Positions 49,772 through 59,372 of a stretch of 64,000 nucleotides of DNA are shown here, one piece after another (the first letter of the stretch is position 1; every line of letters starts with the position of its first letter). The translations under genes were made by a program, and so were the position numbers. The stretch is from M3007 sp964550795 (GTDB lineage Bacteria; Bacteroidota; Bacteroidia; Chitinophagales; Saprospiraceae), in NCBI GenBank assembly GCA_964550795.1, contig CAZKBH010000004.1:1-64000 (forward strand). Reading direction: 5' to 3'. The notes beneath the pieces are model-generated. The model saw only the letters and a list, made by a program, of their open reading frames with translations, was not told the origin of the DNA and did no database searches.

Positions 49772-50419
49772 ATGGAAAATTCCAAACAACAGCTCGAACA
49801 CCTCGCCGAAATGCGGTCCCTCATGGAGCGTAGCACCAGATTCCTGAGCCTCAGCGGACTTTCGGGTGTGTGGGCAGGCGGCTGCGCACTGGTCGGCGCT
49901 TTTTACGTGCGCAACTACCTGGACGCACTATATCTCGGCAAGAAGGATGCCAGCGATCTTTTCTACAACTATGAATCGGACGTTTCCGCCGGACTGGGCT
50001 ATGAGACTACCCTGGTATTGACTGCCATCGCGGTACTCGTGACGGCTTTGGCCGGGGGCTGGTTTTTTACGGCCCGAAAAGCAAAATCGCGCGGAGAACG
50101 ATTCTGGGAAGCCAGCTCCCGCCGACTTTTATGGGCGTTGCTGTTGCCCTTGGCCACGGGCGGCGTATTTTGTCTCGCGTTGTTGTATTGGAACCTGATC
50201 GCTTTTTTAGCGCCCGCTACCTTGGTTTTTTACGGATTAGCCCTGGTAAACGGCAGCAAATACACCCTGGGTGACGTGGGTTCGCTCGGACTTTTACAAA
50301 TCGCGCTCGGATTGTCCGGGATGTTCTTCCCGGGCCGCGGGCTTGAACTTTGGGCCATCGGATTTGGTGTTTTACACATCCTGTACGGCAGTTGGATGTA
50401 CTATAAATATGACCGATGA
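49772..50419 (+). CDS. Multi-pass membrane protein coupled to a winged-helix regulator
   Basis: 215 residues from ATG 49772. A charged N-terminal helix (QLEHLAEMRSLMERSTRFLS) is followed by about five to six hydrophobic segments (LSGVWAGGCALVGAFYV, TTLVLTAIAVLVTALAGGWF, LLPLATGGVFCLALLYWN and others). No named family; similar genes of unknown function are paired with small winged-helix regulators in many Bacteroidota. Its stop overlaps the next start as ATGA (50416-50419), so the two are translationally coupled. Confidence 0.8.
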   Translation: MENSKQQLEHLAEMRSLMERSTRFLSLSGLSGVWAGGCALVGAFYVRNYLDALYLGKKDASDLFYNYESDVSAGLGYETTLVLTAIAVLVTALAGGWFFTARKAKSRGERFWEASSRRLLWALLLPLATGGVFCLALLYWNLIAFLAPATLVFYGLALVNGSKYTLGDVGSLGLLQIALGLSGMFFPGRGLELWAIGFGVLHILYGSWMYYKYDR

Positions 50420-50721
50420 AAGATATCCTGACCCAACTCAACCCCGTTTTTGATCACCGCAACCGATTGGGCATCATGTCCATTCTGGCCGTGAACGACT
50501 GGGTGGATTACGGCACCCTCAAAGAACTGCTCAACCTGACCGACGGCAACCTGGCCAGCCACATGAAGCCGCTTGAAGCCGCAGAATACGTGGCGTACCG
50601 CAAACAGTTTGTTGGCCGCAGACCACAGACCTCGTATGCCGCCACGGATGCGGGGAAGACTGCTTTCAAGGCACATTTGGATGCGCTAGAAAGTTTGTTG
50701 AAAATGAACGCAGAGAAATAA
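50416..50721 (+). CDS. Winged-helix transcriptional regulator
   Basis: 101 residues. A compact winged helix with RLGIMSILAVNDWVDYGTLK (helices 1-2), NLTDGNLASHMKPLEAAEYV (recognition helix region) and a wing with AYRKQFVGRRPQTSYAATDAG, closest in pattern to the MarR/ArsR-like 'transcriptional regulator' proteins of about 100 residues. No ligand domain. Overlaps the membrane-protein gene, which it may regulate or sense through. Confidence 0.85.
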   Translation: MKDILTQLNPVFDHRNRLGIMSILAVNDWVDYGTLKELLNLTDGNLASHMKPLEAAEYVAYRKQFVGRRPQTSYAATDAGKTAFKAHLDALESLLKMNAEK

Positions 50722-50756
50722 AAACGCCATGCGATTTGACGCAGTCTTAAAATACA

Positions 50757-51449
50757 CTACCCGTGTTTCTTACTCACCCCTTCCAAAAACGGCACAAAGC
50801 GAAAATTATCCAGCCGTTCCTCCTGAAATTCAGTGGCAGAAATCCGCGTAATTTTTAGCATCTGCTGTACGGATTCACCTACCGGGATGACCAGAATGCC
50901 GCCCACCGCGAGCTGGGTTTTGAGCGGTTCGGGCACCACTGGTGCGCCAGCTGTCACGATGATTTTGTCGAAAGGAGCCTTTTCTGACAAACCTTTTGAG
51001 CCATCGCGGAAAAAACATTTTACGGTTTTGAAGCCCATTTCATCCAGCAGTTTTTTGGTCTGGAAATACAGCCCTTCCTGCCTTTCCACGGTGAATACCT
51101 TGGCACCCAAAGCCGCCAAAATTGCCGCCTGATACCCCGATCCGGTCCCGATTTCGAGCACATGATCGCCGTTTTTTATGTTCAGCAATACGGTTTGATA
51201 CGCCACCGTGAATGGCTGCGAAATGGTCTGCTCGCAGCCAATCGGAAACGCCTTGTCTTCGTAGGCGTGATCCTCAAAAGCTTTTTCCAAAAAAAAATGG
51301 CGCGGCACGGCAGCCATGGCCGCCAACACGGCTTCATCGGAGATGCCCCGTTGGCGGAGCGCATCCACCATCCGTTTTCGAAGGCCTTTATGGCGATAAT
51401 TGTCGGTCAAAGTTGAGTTGTTGATTCGTTTTGCGTTTGATTCCTCCAT
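50757..51449 (-). CDS. pcm: Protein-L-isoaspartate O-methyltransferase
   Basis: 230 residues from ATG 51449. It methylates abnormal isoaspartyl residues to start their repair. Signatures: AVPRHFFLEKAFEDHAYED, the isoaspartate-binding IGCEQTISQPFTVAYQT, and the SAM-binding VLEIGTGSGYQAAILAAL. A final VPFLEGV is also typical. The reading from 51506 adds 19 residues that are not part of the family. Upstream on the same strand is a nucleotidyltransferase gene. Confidence 0.94.
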   Translation of the reverse strand: MEESNAKRINNSTLTDNYRHKGLRKRMVDALRQRGISDEAVLAAMAAVPRHFFLEKAFEDHAYEDKAFPIGCEQTISQPFTVAYQTVLLNIKNGDHVLEIGTGSGYQAAILAALGAKVFTVERQEGLYFQTKKLLDEMGFKTVKCFFRDGSKGLSEKAPFDKIIVTAGAPVVPEPLKTQLAVGGILVIPVGESVQQMLKITRISATEFQEERLDNFRFVPFLEGVSKKHG

Positions 51450-51485
51450 TTTAAACAGCAAAGAAAGATTTTGCAGGAATCGCCG

Positions 51486-51493
51486 CAAAACTA
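51486..51493 (-). promoter_or_regulatory. Candidate -7 box (TAGTTTTG) of pcm
   Basis: A TANNTTTG match on the - strand, 37 bases upstream of ATG 51449. Supports that start over 51506. No good -33 element. Confidence 0.4.
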
Positions 51494-51509
51494 CCTGCCT
51501 TTTCAAACA

Positions 51510-52430
51510 CTAAGACGGATAAATCGGCTCCTTTGTAAATGATTCAAAGCGCTCCAATACTTTTTCCTGAAAATGCCGGGGATGATGCTTTGATACCCCA
51601 CGACGCGATTTGAGGGCCAGCTCAAATTGCTCGCTATCCAAATGCCGGAACTTTTTTTTCCAAAACCGTACGGTAACGCGCTGCAACTTTTGGTCGAGCC
51701 AGGTACCCAGTTTACCCGCAAGCAGTTTTTCCAATCCTTTTTTGAACAAACCTCGTTTTTGAACGGGTACATCCTCCGTAGATCGGTAGGGAAAATGTGG
51801 ATAATACTGCCTGGTCCAGCTGTTTTGGCGATAAAAGGCGTCGTAGAGATCCCGTCCCCACATCGGCAGCAGCGTGACGGATTCGGTGGCTGTGAACCGA
51901 TTTTTTTCTTCAATTTCCAAATGATCTACATCTACCAAGTAGTTGATACAGAAATACTTATGAGAATTTAGCAGAAAGATTTTTTTGAACAAAACGAGTA
52001 AGGTTCGCGCCAGCCAAAGTCGCCCTGAAGCCGTGACGACGAAAAAATCTACATCGCTGTCGGGCCGCATGCAATGTTTGGAAAGCGAGCCAGACACGAA
52101 CACGCCGCGCACAAAGGGAAACTTCCCGATTAACCGCGCCATACGCTGCGCAATGGGCCAAATCTCCGTCGCGCGACGATTGTATTCCAGCCGGTTTTTG
52201 GCCCAGGATGGATCGTTTTGGACCTGAAAAAAGACTTCGAATTGATATGCAATCCCCTGCGCGACCAGTTTTTCTAAACATGCCAAAATCTCCGCTTCCG
52301 TCGCCGATTCCTCGCTGCAATATGCAAAAACTTCCTCCCCGGTGAGCGGATGAGAAAAAACCGCAAAGTATGCCAGTGTTTGCAGCACGGCAGTTTCGGT
52401 GGGGCATTCGATGGGAGGGGAATGGGACAC
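51510..52430 (-). CDS. Nucleotidyltransferase-domain protein
   Basis: 306 residues. A helical N-terminal part (TLAYFAVFSHPLTGEEVFAY) resembles a winged-helix region. A pol-β-type nucleotidyltransferase core follows, with VRGVFVSGSLSKHCMRPDSD and then VDFFVVT: the Gly-Ser pair and the Asp-Ser-Asp-Val-Asp metal ligands. The rest is helical and unrecognised. Such proteins adenylylate or otherwise modify tRNA-like, antibiotic or protein substrates; which applies here is unknown. Upstream of pcm on the same strand. Confidence 0.72.
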   Translation of the reverse strand: MSHSPPIECPTETAVLQTLAYFAVFSHPLTGEEVFAYCSEESATEAEILACLEKLVAQGIAYQFEVFFQVQNDPSWAKNRLEYNRRATEIWPIAQRMARLIGKFPFVRGVFVSGSLSKHCMRPDSDVDFFVVTASGRLWLARTLLVLFKKIFLLNSHKYFCINYLVDVDHLEIEEKNRFTATESVTLLPMWGRDLYDAFYRQNSWTRQYYPHFPYRSTEDVPVQKRGLFKKGLEKLLAGKLGTWLDQKLQRVTVRFWKKKFRHLDSEQFELALKSRRGVSKHHPRHFQEKVLERFESFTKEPIYPS

Positions 52431-52540
52431 GGAAATTTGGTATTTGTGAATAAGCAGACCAAGGTAAGACGTTGTGTGGCGCTTTGTTTGAACTTGGCCA
52501 GAAAAAATCTATCCATAAAAAAACTATACGCGTTGATCTC

Positions 52541-52573
52541 GGCGTCTCCAGCGATTTACTTGCTGGAGACGCC
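52541..52573. repeat. Perfect 12-bp hairpin in an otherwise empty intergenic region
   Basis: GGCGTCTCCAGC (52541-52552), nine-base loop, GCTGGAGACGCC (52562-52573). No U-tract follows directly on either strand. The gap 52431-52740 otherwise shows only the TATCTTTG box at 52656. Confidence 0.6.
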
Positions 52574-52655
52574 TTCATTTTCTGCCTTCAGGCGCACTGA
52601 CGCTGGTTTTGCCAAATTTTCTTCTTGGTCGGGGAAGCGAATTGGGCGTAAATGC

Positions 52656-52663
52656 TATCTTTG
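52656..52663 (+). promoter_or_regulatory. Candidate -7 box (TATCTTTG) of the SprB-like gene
   Basis: A TANNTTTG match 78 bases upstream of ATG 52741. The -33 element is not convincing. Confidence 0.45.
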
Positions 52664-52740
52664 TCGGACTACTGCCCGCCCGGGGCTTTCTCGACACTGA
52701 TGGCTCAATGTTGATTTGAGCGAACATAAAAATTACCTGC

Positions 52741-55700
52741 ATGAAGTTTTTTACGCTTTTTTTGGTGCTGATCCCCAGTATTTTATTCGCATCGCGGTTC
52801 ACCCCAACGTATTCAACCCCATTGGATATTCCTTTACCAATAGAAGAGAAGGTTGAGGGACCGGTTGATACAGATAAAGACTCGCTGAATGTCCCTAAAA
52901 AAGCCTCCTTGATGCCGAATCTTTTTCCCGTAGGTGACTTGTGTGGTCAAGGTCTTGGCTCTATTGATCTTACCCCTGATCCTAATACACCTGGCCCTTG
53001 GCTGTACCTTTGGTCAAATGGTGAAACAACCCAGGACATTTCAGGACTCACCCCAGGGTTTTATACCGTTACAATTGTGGATGCCGATGGAGATGTTCAA
53101 ATCGGACAGACTTTGGTGGGAGAACGCCCTTTTGTTGCGCCAAGCTCCATTACGGCTGTCGTAACGGGCAATACCCTTTGCAATGGCTCCAGCAACGGTG
53201 CCATTGATTTGACGGTTGTTCCATTTCCCGCTTCTTTTACATATTCCTGGTCGAATGGTGAAACGGATATGGATATCAGTAATCTACCTCCCGACACTTA
53301 CACTGTTTCGGTCACTTTTGGGGTTACTTGCACCACTACCGCTACATTTACCGTACCCAATCTGACCAATTCGCCGACCATAATCCCTCCTTTTGCGCCT
53401 GCGCAGGAATATTGTGATACGCAAGATGGACAAGTGGGTGCTGCAGCAACCGGGGGCGTGCCACCCTACTCCTACGAATGGTCTACTGGGGAAACTACTC
53501 AATTGATTATGAATTTGAGTGCAGGCACCTACACAGTCACAGTCACAGGGGGCAACGGGTGTAGTACAACTTTTGAGTATCTGGTACTACCCGTTTCTCT
53601 CCCGGTTGCTGTTGGAGAACTTTTGGTAACGCCCAATACGACCTGTAATGGAGCCAATGGCAGCGTGACGATCGTGCTTTCTCCAGCTGGATTGTGGCAA
53701 AATACCGCCACTTTTTTGTGGTCGAACGGTGCCACCACGCAAAATTTGACCAATGTGCCCTCCGGTAGTTACCGTGTTACCGTGACGGCTGCTGGTAGTT
53801 GTTCTGATTCCGAGGTGTTTTTTGTGGAAGATGAGCCTATCATACCTAATTTATCTTTCACCAACACCGCTGCTTCCTGTGGCTTGAGTAATGGAGCCGT
53901 TACCCTGACGCCACTTGCTGGCGGGGTTCCGCCATACACGTATTTATGGTCCAATGGAGCAACTACCCAGAACTTAGCAAATGTACCGGCAGGCACTTAC
54001 GAAGTAACCTTAACAGGAGGCAATATGTGTACTGTTGTAGGTGCCGCAGTGGTGGATGACAATCAAGCGATATTCAGTTACAGTGCCACCGTGGTGGACA
54101 ATACCTCCTGCGATACCATAGACGGGCGAATCACTTTATCGCTATTTCCGGCAAATTTGGGATACACCTGGTCAAACGGCGCAACGACCACCAACCTGAC
54201 AAATCTTGCCCCGGGAAACTACACCGTAACCATCACAGCCGGTGGAACTTGTACCGCCGAAGAAACCTTCAACGTGGGAAGTATTGTGGAATTCCCCATG
54301 CTGCCCGCCAACGTGGATACTGCCACCTGCGACCTTGCAAACGGATCCATAGACCTTGTGGTGAACGGCGGACTTGCCCCCTTCACCTATTTATGGTCAA
54401 ACGGTGCCACCACACAGGATCTGGTCAACCTGCAAGCCGATACTTTTTACGTCACCGTAACCTCCGCCGTGGGCTGCTCCAACGAGCGAATGGTCATCGT
54501 CCCGAATGTCAATGATACCGTCCGGGTTACGGCGGGTGTTTTGGACAATATTTCCTGTACAACTCCCACGGGCTTTATTGGCCTGAATGTGACACCCATA
54601 GATACCGCCTACACCTTTTTGTGGTCAAACGGCGCGATTACAGACACCCTTGTTGACTTGTCAGGCGGGACCTATTTCGTCACCGTGACACTTGGCGGCA
54701 GTTGTTTCGCACTGGATACGTTTACCATTGTGGACGACGCGTTGCCGCCGGATTTATCCTCCGTAGCCTCGGCGGCGAATTGTGGTTTCGACAATGGTTT
54801 TGCAGACATCACCGTCCTCAACGGGGCCGCACCCTTCACCTATCTCTGGTCCAATGCAGCTGTGACCGAGGACTTGCAAAATCTAGTCCCTGGTACCTAC
54901 ACGGTCACCGTCACAGGGGCAAATGATTGCTCAGCGGTTACGACCGTAAATGTTTTGAACAACGATATTTCGCTGGGCGTCAGCGGTACGCCTGCGGAAA
55001 ACACCTCCTGTACGGTCGCCAATGGCGCACTGGATATTAGCGTGACACCCGCTGGAACCTATAATTATCTCTGGTCAAACGCCGCTGTAACGGAAGACCT
55101 GAGTAACCTGTCTGCGGGCACTTACACCGTGACGGTTACGTTTGGCACCTGTGTCGCCTCGAATAGTTTTTCGGTGGTGGACAATGCTTTGCCTCCCGAT
55201 TTGACCACCTCCAATGTGGCAGCAAGTTGCGATTTCAGCAATGGATCGGCAGACCTCAGCGTGAGCAACGGGGTGGGTCCATTCACCTTCCTTTGGTCAA
55301 ATATGGAAGTTACGGAGGATTTGGCCAATCTGGTTGCAGGAACATACACCGTCACCGTCACGGGCGCGAATGGTTGTACAGAAGAAACGTCCTTGACCGT
55401 CGCGAACAACAACATAGCTCTCAACCTCAGCGGAAACGCGGTGGAAAACACGTCTTGTGTAGCATTTAATGGAACACTTGATTTGAGCGTAACGCCCGCT
55501 GGGACCTACAACTATTTGTGGTCGAACACTGCAGTAACGGAAGATTTGGCCAATCTGGCCGCAGGTACTTACACCGTGACGGTTAGCCTCGGTTCCTGCG
55601 AGTCAATCAGCACATTTGTAGTCGCGGACAATACCGAAACTCCAACTTTGAGCACGGACATCACCGCCTCCATCTGCGGGGTGGACAACGGAGCCATTGA

Positions 55701-58700
55701 CCTAAGCGTGGGCGGTCCGGCTGGCCCATACACCTACTTATGGTCCAATGCTGCCGTGGATGAAGACCTTATCAACTTGTTGCCCGGCAATTATACCGTA
55801 ACAGTAACGGCGTCCAACGGCTGCACAGAAGTTGCCGCGATCAATGTTCCAAACAATGCCTCCAACTTTAGCCTTGCCGCGGCTTCAACGCCCCTGACCA
55901 ATTGCGCCACAAATAATGGAGCTATTGACTTGAACATTACACCGGCAGGTACCTACACCTACCTATGGTCAACCGGCGCCACCGACGAAGATCTGAGTAA
56001 CCTCCCTCCCGGTACTTACACCGTATCTGTCACAGAATCAGGCAGTTGCACGGCTACCGCCTCGTATTTTGTAATTGACCAGCGGACCAATCCGGTGACT
56101 GCTCAATCCCTGACTCCAGAACTTTGTGGGCTCGCAGACGGTAGCATCAATCTCAGCGTAAACGGCGGCACGGCCCCGTACAGTTTCCTATGGTCGAACA
56201 CCGAGGTAACTGAAGACATTTCCAACCTTTCGGCGGGGGTTTACTCCGTAATCGTGACGGATGCCAACAATTGCACCGCCACCGCCTCGGCAACTATTCC
56301 AGGTAATTCAATCAATTTCTCGCTGGTCGGCGCTTCCACACCGAATACATCCTGTGTCCAAAATAATGGCACCATTAACCTAAACCTCAATCCACCTACA
56401 GGCTACACCTTCCTGTGGTCTAGTGGGGATGTTACGGAAGACTTGGCCGGTTTGGGTGCTGGCACCTATACCGTTACGGTGAGCGCCGGAGGGAACTGCA
56501 CCAGCACAGCAGCCTTCAATGTGACGAGCAATGTGCCTGTCCCACTACTTTCTCAAAATATCGTGGCCGCAGCGTGTGGAGCCGCCGTTGGAAGCATTGA
56601 CCTGAGCGTTTCGGGCAGCAGCCCTCCTCCCTACAATTTTGTTTGGTCAAATGGTGTGCTCGTGGAAGACCTCAACGGGGTGCTTTCCGGCAATTACGTT
56701 GTAACCGTCACAGCTGCTAATGGCTGTACCAGCACCCAGAGTTTTAGCGTGCCGGAAGATGTGTTCTCCCCCAACATTGCCAGCACCCTGACGCAAGCAA
56801 CTTCTTGCGTAATGGACAACGGGGCAATCAACCTAAGTATCACACCAGCAGGTACTTATACGTATGTGTGGTCTAACGGAGAAGTCACAGAAGATCTGAC
56901 CAACGTGGGCGCTGGAACGTACACCGTAACCGTAAGTGCCGGTGGTGCTTGCACGAGTACTGCTGAACTGGTAGTTACCAGCAACGTGCCCAACCCAACC
57001 CTTGCAGAGAATATCGTTGCTGCATTTTGTGGTCAAGCCGATGGCAGTATTGATTTGACTGTTTCGGGCAGCCCAACACCCCACAATTTTGCATGGTCAA
57101 ATGGTGCCCTGGTAGAAGACTTGAATGGCGTGCAAGCGGGTAATTACAGCGTAACCGTGACCTCCTCAAACGGCTGTACCAGCACAGAGACATTTACGAT
57201 ACCCGACAACTCCATAACTCCGACCATTGGAAGCAGCCTCACTCCCGCAACTTCCTGTGTTACAGATAATGGCGCCATTGACCTGAGCATCACGCCAGCA
57301 GGTAACTACACCTACACCTGGTCGAGCGGACAGGCCACGGAAGATTTGGCCAACGTCGCGGCTGGAAATTATACCGTTACGGTGAGTGCGGGCGGCAACT
57401 GTACCAATACGGCCAGTTTCAACATACAAGATCAAAGCTCCCAACCACAAGCCAGCATTGCGTCTAACAATACGGCGCTGGATTGCAGCCTTACCAGCAT
57501 TACCCTCAATGGCACTGCCGCAGGCACCTCGAACCCGACCACATTCGTCTGGTCAAGCAACGGCAATATACTGGGCAATGGCACCACGCTTCCGGTCACA
57601 GCACCCGGGAACTACGAACTCTTAGTCGTAGACGACGTAACTGCCTGTACGGGTACTGCTACGATTACGGTTACCCAAAATCTCGACCTGCCCCAACTCG
57701 CCGTGGCAAATCCGGCGCTTTTGACCTGCACAAACCCATCGCAAACGCTCTCGGGCAGTTCGACAACGGGGGGCGTTCAATTGGCCTGGGCAAGCATCAT
57801 TGGTACAGACACCACGATTTTAGGCAATGGCTCCACCCTACCCGTGAATGCTGCAGGCACTTACTTCTTAATCGGATTAAACCCTGCTAACAATTGCGCA
57901 AACGCGGTTTCGGTCAATGTGCTCCTGAATCAAAATCCTCCCACAGCAAACGCCGGTCAGCCGTTCACCCTGGATTGTGCGGGAGAAACAGCACCATTGT
58001 CGGGCAGCGGCTCCGGAGCACCGAACCTGAGTTTCCAGTGGACAAGCCAGGACGGAAATTTTGTTTCCGGCACCAACACAGCCAACCCACTGATCAATGA
58101 AGCGGGTACTTATGTGCTGACCGTCACCAACCCGGCCAATGGCTGTACCGAGACGGACGAAGTTGTGATCCTGCCAGAAGTTCCCGTGGCCTTTGCCTCG
58201 GTGGTGCAACCAACTTGCACAAACCTGGTGGGCAGCATCCGAATAGATTCCGTGACGGGGCTTTCTGATCCAATTTTATACGGATTAAACAACGGACCAC
58301 TGAGTGCACAAAACCAATTTATCAACGTACAACCTGGCACCTACACCATCGCTATTGAAGGTGGAAACGGCTGTTCAGCTACAGCGATTGTGAACGTGAA
58401 TGCGGCAGCAACCGTTCAGATATTGATGGACACCGAAGCAGAAATAACGCTTGGCAATACCTACCAGATTAATGCTCAGGTGAATATCCCCAACGCGGAC
58501 ATCGAAACCGTACTTTGGACCCCCGCAATCGGGTTGGAATGCGACACTTGCCTGAGCACCTTGGCGGCTCCGTCCGGCACCACGAGATACAACCTCCTGG
58601 TAGTCTCCGATGCCGGTTGCGAGGCGCGGAGCACGCTGGTACTGACGGTGGATAAAACCCGAAAAGTATATGGTCCAAATATCTTCTCTCCGAACGGCGA

Positions 58701-58956
58701 CGGCAACAACGAACTCTTTACCATCTTCGCTGACCCGGTTTCTGTGACGAGGATCCGGTCGCTGCAAGTATATTCCCGCTGGGGAGAAGCCGTGTACGAG
58801 CGACTTGATTTTGCTCCAGACGACGTGAATGTCGGCTGGGACGGCACCTTCAAGGGACAAAAAATGAATCCTGCTGTATTTATATGGCAGGCCGTTATTG
58901 AGTTCGTAGATGGACAGGAAGAAATCTTTACGGGAGATGTAACCCTGCAGCGATAA
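52741..58956 (+). CDS. Giant SprB-like repeat adhesin with T9SS type B (CHU_C) sorting domain
   Basis: 2071 residues with a signal peptide (MKFFTLFLVLIPSILFAS). About residues 60-1560 hold 20 SprB-type repeats, each marked by a YLWSNGATTQDLSNLxAGTY-like core followed by TVTVT and a Cys-containing strand. They alternate between two subtypes, one with NGGxAPYTYLWSN and one with TPAGTYNYLWSN. Three more Ig/PKD-like units follow. The end is a gliding-motility-associated C-terminal domain (NIFSPNGDGNNELFTIFADP, then YSRWGEAVYE and GWDGTFKGQKMNPAVFIWQ), the type B T9SS signal. SprB homologues are mobile surface adhesins used in gliding; sprF/PorP is not next to it here. Confidence 0.93.
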   Translation: MKFFTLFLVLIPSILFASRFTPTYSTPLDIPLPIEEKVEGPVDTDKDSLNVPKKASLMPNLFPVGDLCGQGLGSIDLTPDPNTPGPWLYLWSNGETTQDISGLTPGFYTVTIVDADGDVQIGQTLVGERPFVAPSSITAVVTGNTLCNGSSNGAIDLTVVPFPASFTYSWSNGETDMDISNLPPDTYTVSVTFGVTCTTTATFTVPNLTNSPTIIPPFAPAQEYCDTQDGQVGAAATGGVPPYSYEWSTGETTQLIMNLSAGTYTVTVTGGNGCSTTFEYLVLPVSLPVAVGELLVTPNTTCNGANGSVTIVLSPAGLWQNTATFLWSNGATTQNLTNVPSGSYRVTVTAAGSCSDSEVFFVEDEPIIPNLSFTNTAASCGLSNGAVTLTPLAGGVPPYTYLWSNGATTQNLANVPAGTYEVTLTGGNMCTVVGAAVVDDNQAIFSYSATVVDNTSCDTIDGRITLSLFPANLGYTWSNGATTTNLTNLAPGNYTVTITAGGTCTAEETFNVGSIVEFPMLPANVDTATCDLANGSIDLVVNGGLAPFTYLWSNGATTQDLVNLQADTFYVTVTSAVGCSNERMVIVPNVNDTVRVTAGVLDNISCTTPTGFIGLNVTPIDTAYTFLWSNGAITDTLVDLSGGTYFVTVTLGGSCFALDTFTIVDDALPPDLSSVASAANCGFDNGFADITVLNGAAPFTYLWSNAAVTEDLQNLVPGTYTVTVTGANDCSAVTTVNVLNNDISLGVSGTPAENTSCTVANGALDISVTPAGTYNYLWSNAAVTEDLSNLSAGTYTVTVTFGTCVASNSFSVVDNALPPDLTTSNVAASCDFSNGSADLSVSNGVGPFTFLWSNMEVTEDLANLVAGTYTVTVTGANGCTEETSLTVANNNIALNLSGNAVENTSCVAFNGTLDLSVTPAGTYNYLWSNTAVTEDLANLAAGTYTVTVSLGSCESISTFVVADNTETPTLSTDITASICGVDNGAIDLSVGGPAGPYTYLWSNAAVDEDLINLLPGNYTVTVTASNGCTEVAAINVPNNASNFSLAAASTPLTNCATNNGAIDLNITPAGTYTYLWSTGATDEDLSNLPPGTYTVSVTESGSCTATASYFVIDQRTNPVTAQSLTPELCGLADGSINLSVNGGTAPYSFLWSNTEVTEDISNLSAGVYSVIVTDANNCTATASATIPGNSINFSLVGASTPNTSCVQNNGTINLNLNPPTGYTFLWSSGDVTEDLAGLGAGTYTVTVSAGGNCTSTAAFNVTSNVPVPLLSQNIVAAACGAAVGSIDLSVSGSSPPPYNFVWSNGVLVEDLNGVLSGNYVVTVTAANGCTSTQSFSVPEDVFSPNIASTLTQATSCVMDNGAINLSITPAGTYTYVWSNGEVTEDLTNVGAGTYTVTVSAGGACTSTAELVVTSNVPNPTLAENIVAAFCGQADGSIDLTVSGSPTPHNFAWSNGALVEDLNGVQAGNYSVTVTSSNGCTSTETFTIPDNSITPTIGSSLTPATSCVTDNGAIDLSITPAGNYTYTWSSGQATEDLANVAAGNYTVTVSAGGNCTNTASFNIQDQSSQPQASIASNNTALDCSLTSITLNGTAAGTSNPTTFVWSSNGNILGNGTTLPVTAPGNYELLVVDDVTACTGTATITVTQNLDLPQLAVANPALLTCTNPSQTLSGSSTTGGVQLAWASIIGTDTTILGNGSTLPVNAAGTYFLIGLNPANNCANAVSVNVLLNQNPPTANAGQPFTLDCAGETAPLSGSGSGAPNLSFQWTSQDGNFVSGTNTANPLINEAGTYVLTVTNPANGCTETDEVVILPEVPVAFASVVQPTCTNLVGSIRIDSVTGLSDPILYGLNNGPLSAQNQFINVQPGTYTIAIEGGNGCSATAIVNVNAAATVQILMDTEAEITLGNTYQINAQVNIPNADIETVLWTPAIGLECDTCLSTLAAPSGTTRYNLLVVSDAGCEARSTLVLTVDKTRKVYGPNIFSPNGDGNNELFTIFADPVSVTRIRSLQVYSRWGEAVYERLDFAPDDVNVGWDGTFKGQKMNPAVFIWQAVIEFVDGQEEIFTGDVTLQR

Positions 58957-59000
58957 GTGCAGAAATTGTCTTTTTGCCATACTACTGCACATTTTTTTAT

Positions 59001-59102
59001 GGAACACAGATGACACAGATGCAAGCAGCACAGATTTAAACAGATAACCTTTTGAAAATCAGTGAAAATCTGTGCTGCTTGCATCTGTGTCATCTGTGTT
59101 CC
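59001..59102. repeat. Perfect 37-bp inverted repeat with short internal repeats
   Basis: Arm 59001-59037 (starts GGAACACAGATGACACAGAT) pairs without mismatch with 59066-59102; 28-base loop. Within the arm ACACAGATG recurs. It lies 44 bases after the stop of the SprB-like gene. Confidence 0.9.
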
Positions 59103-59142
59103 AACCATGTTTAGGCAAAATGTCCAGTAGTATGCTTTTTTG

Positions 59143-59182
59143 CCCCGCTTTTGAGTCAAAAACCTCGAAAGCGGGGTTTTTT
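59143..59182 (+). terminator. Intrinsic terminator downstream of the SprB-like gene
   Basis: CCCCGCTTT (59143-59151) pairs with AAAGCGGGG (59168-59176), 16-base loop, followed by TTTTTT. It lies 187 bases after the adhesin stop, beyond the 37-bp inverted repeat. Confidence 0.88.
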
Positions 59183-59268
59183 GTCATTAGGAAGGTGTCT
59201 CATAAAATGGGGTTGAGTCAAAAGCAACCTCGAAATTTTCCACAGAATTTCATTTGGATTTTTCCGCA

Positions 59269-59299
59269 AACCTATAAGGTTTTAAAAACCTTATAGGTT
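59269..59299. repeat. 31-base perfect palindrome
   Basis: AACCTATAAGGTTTT, a single A, AAAACCTTATAGGTT. AT-rich, in the gap between the adhesin and murF (58957-59372), which holds no gene. It could be a bidirectional terminator or a protein-binding site. Confidence 0.8.
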
Positions 59300-59372
59300 A
59301 CATTCGCTTCAAACGCCACATTTTATTTTACCATAAATTTTCGGAGTGATTTTTGAAACAACCCCGATTCGC

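Noticed and set aside
53769..56000. Several 70-110 codon antisense frames inside the SprB-like gene
   Set aside because: They recur with the repeat period and are shadows of the repeated coding sequence.
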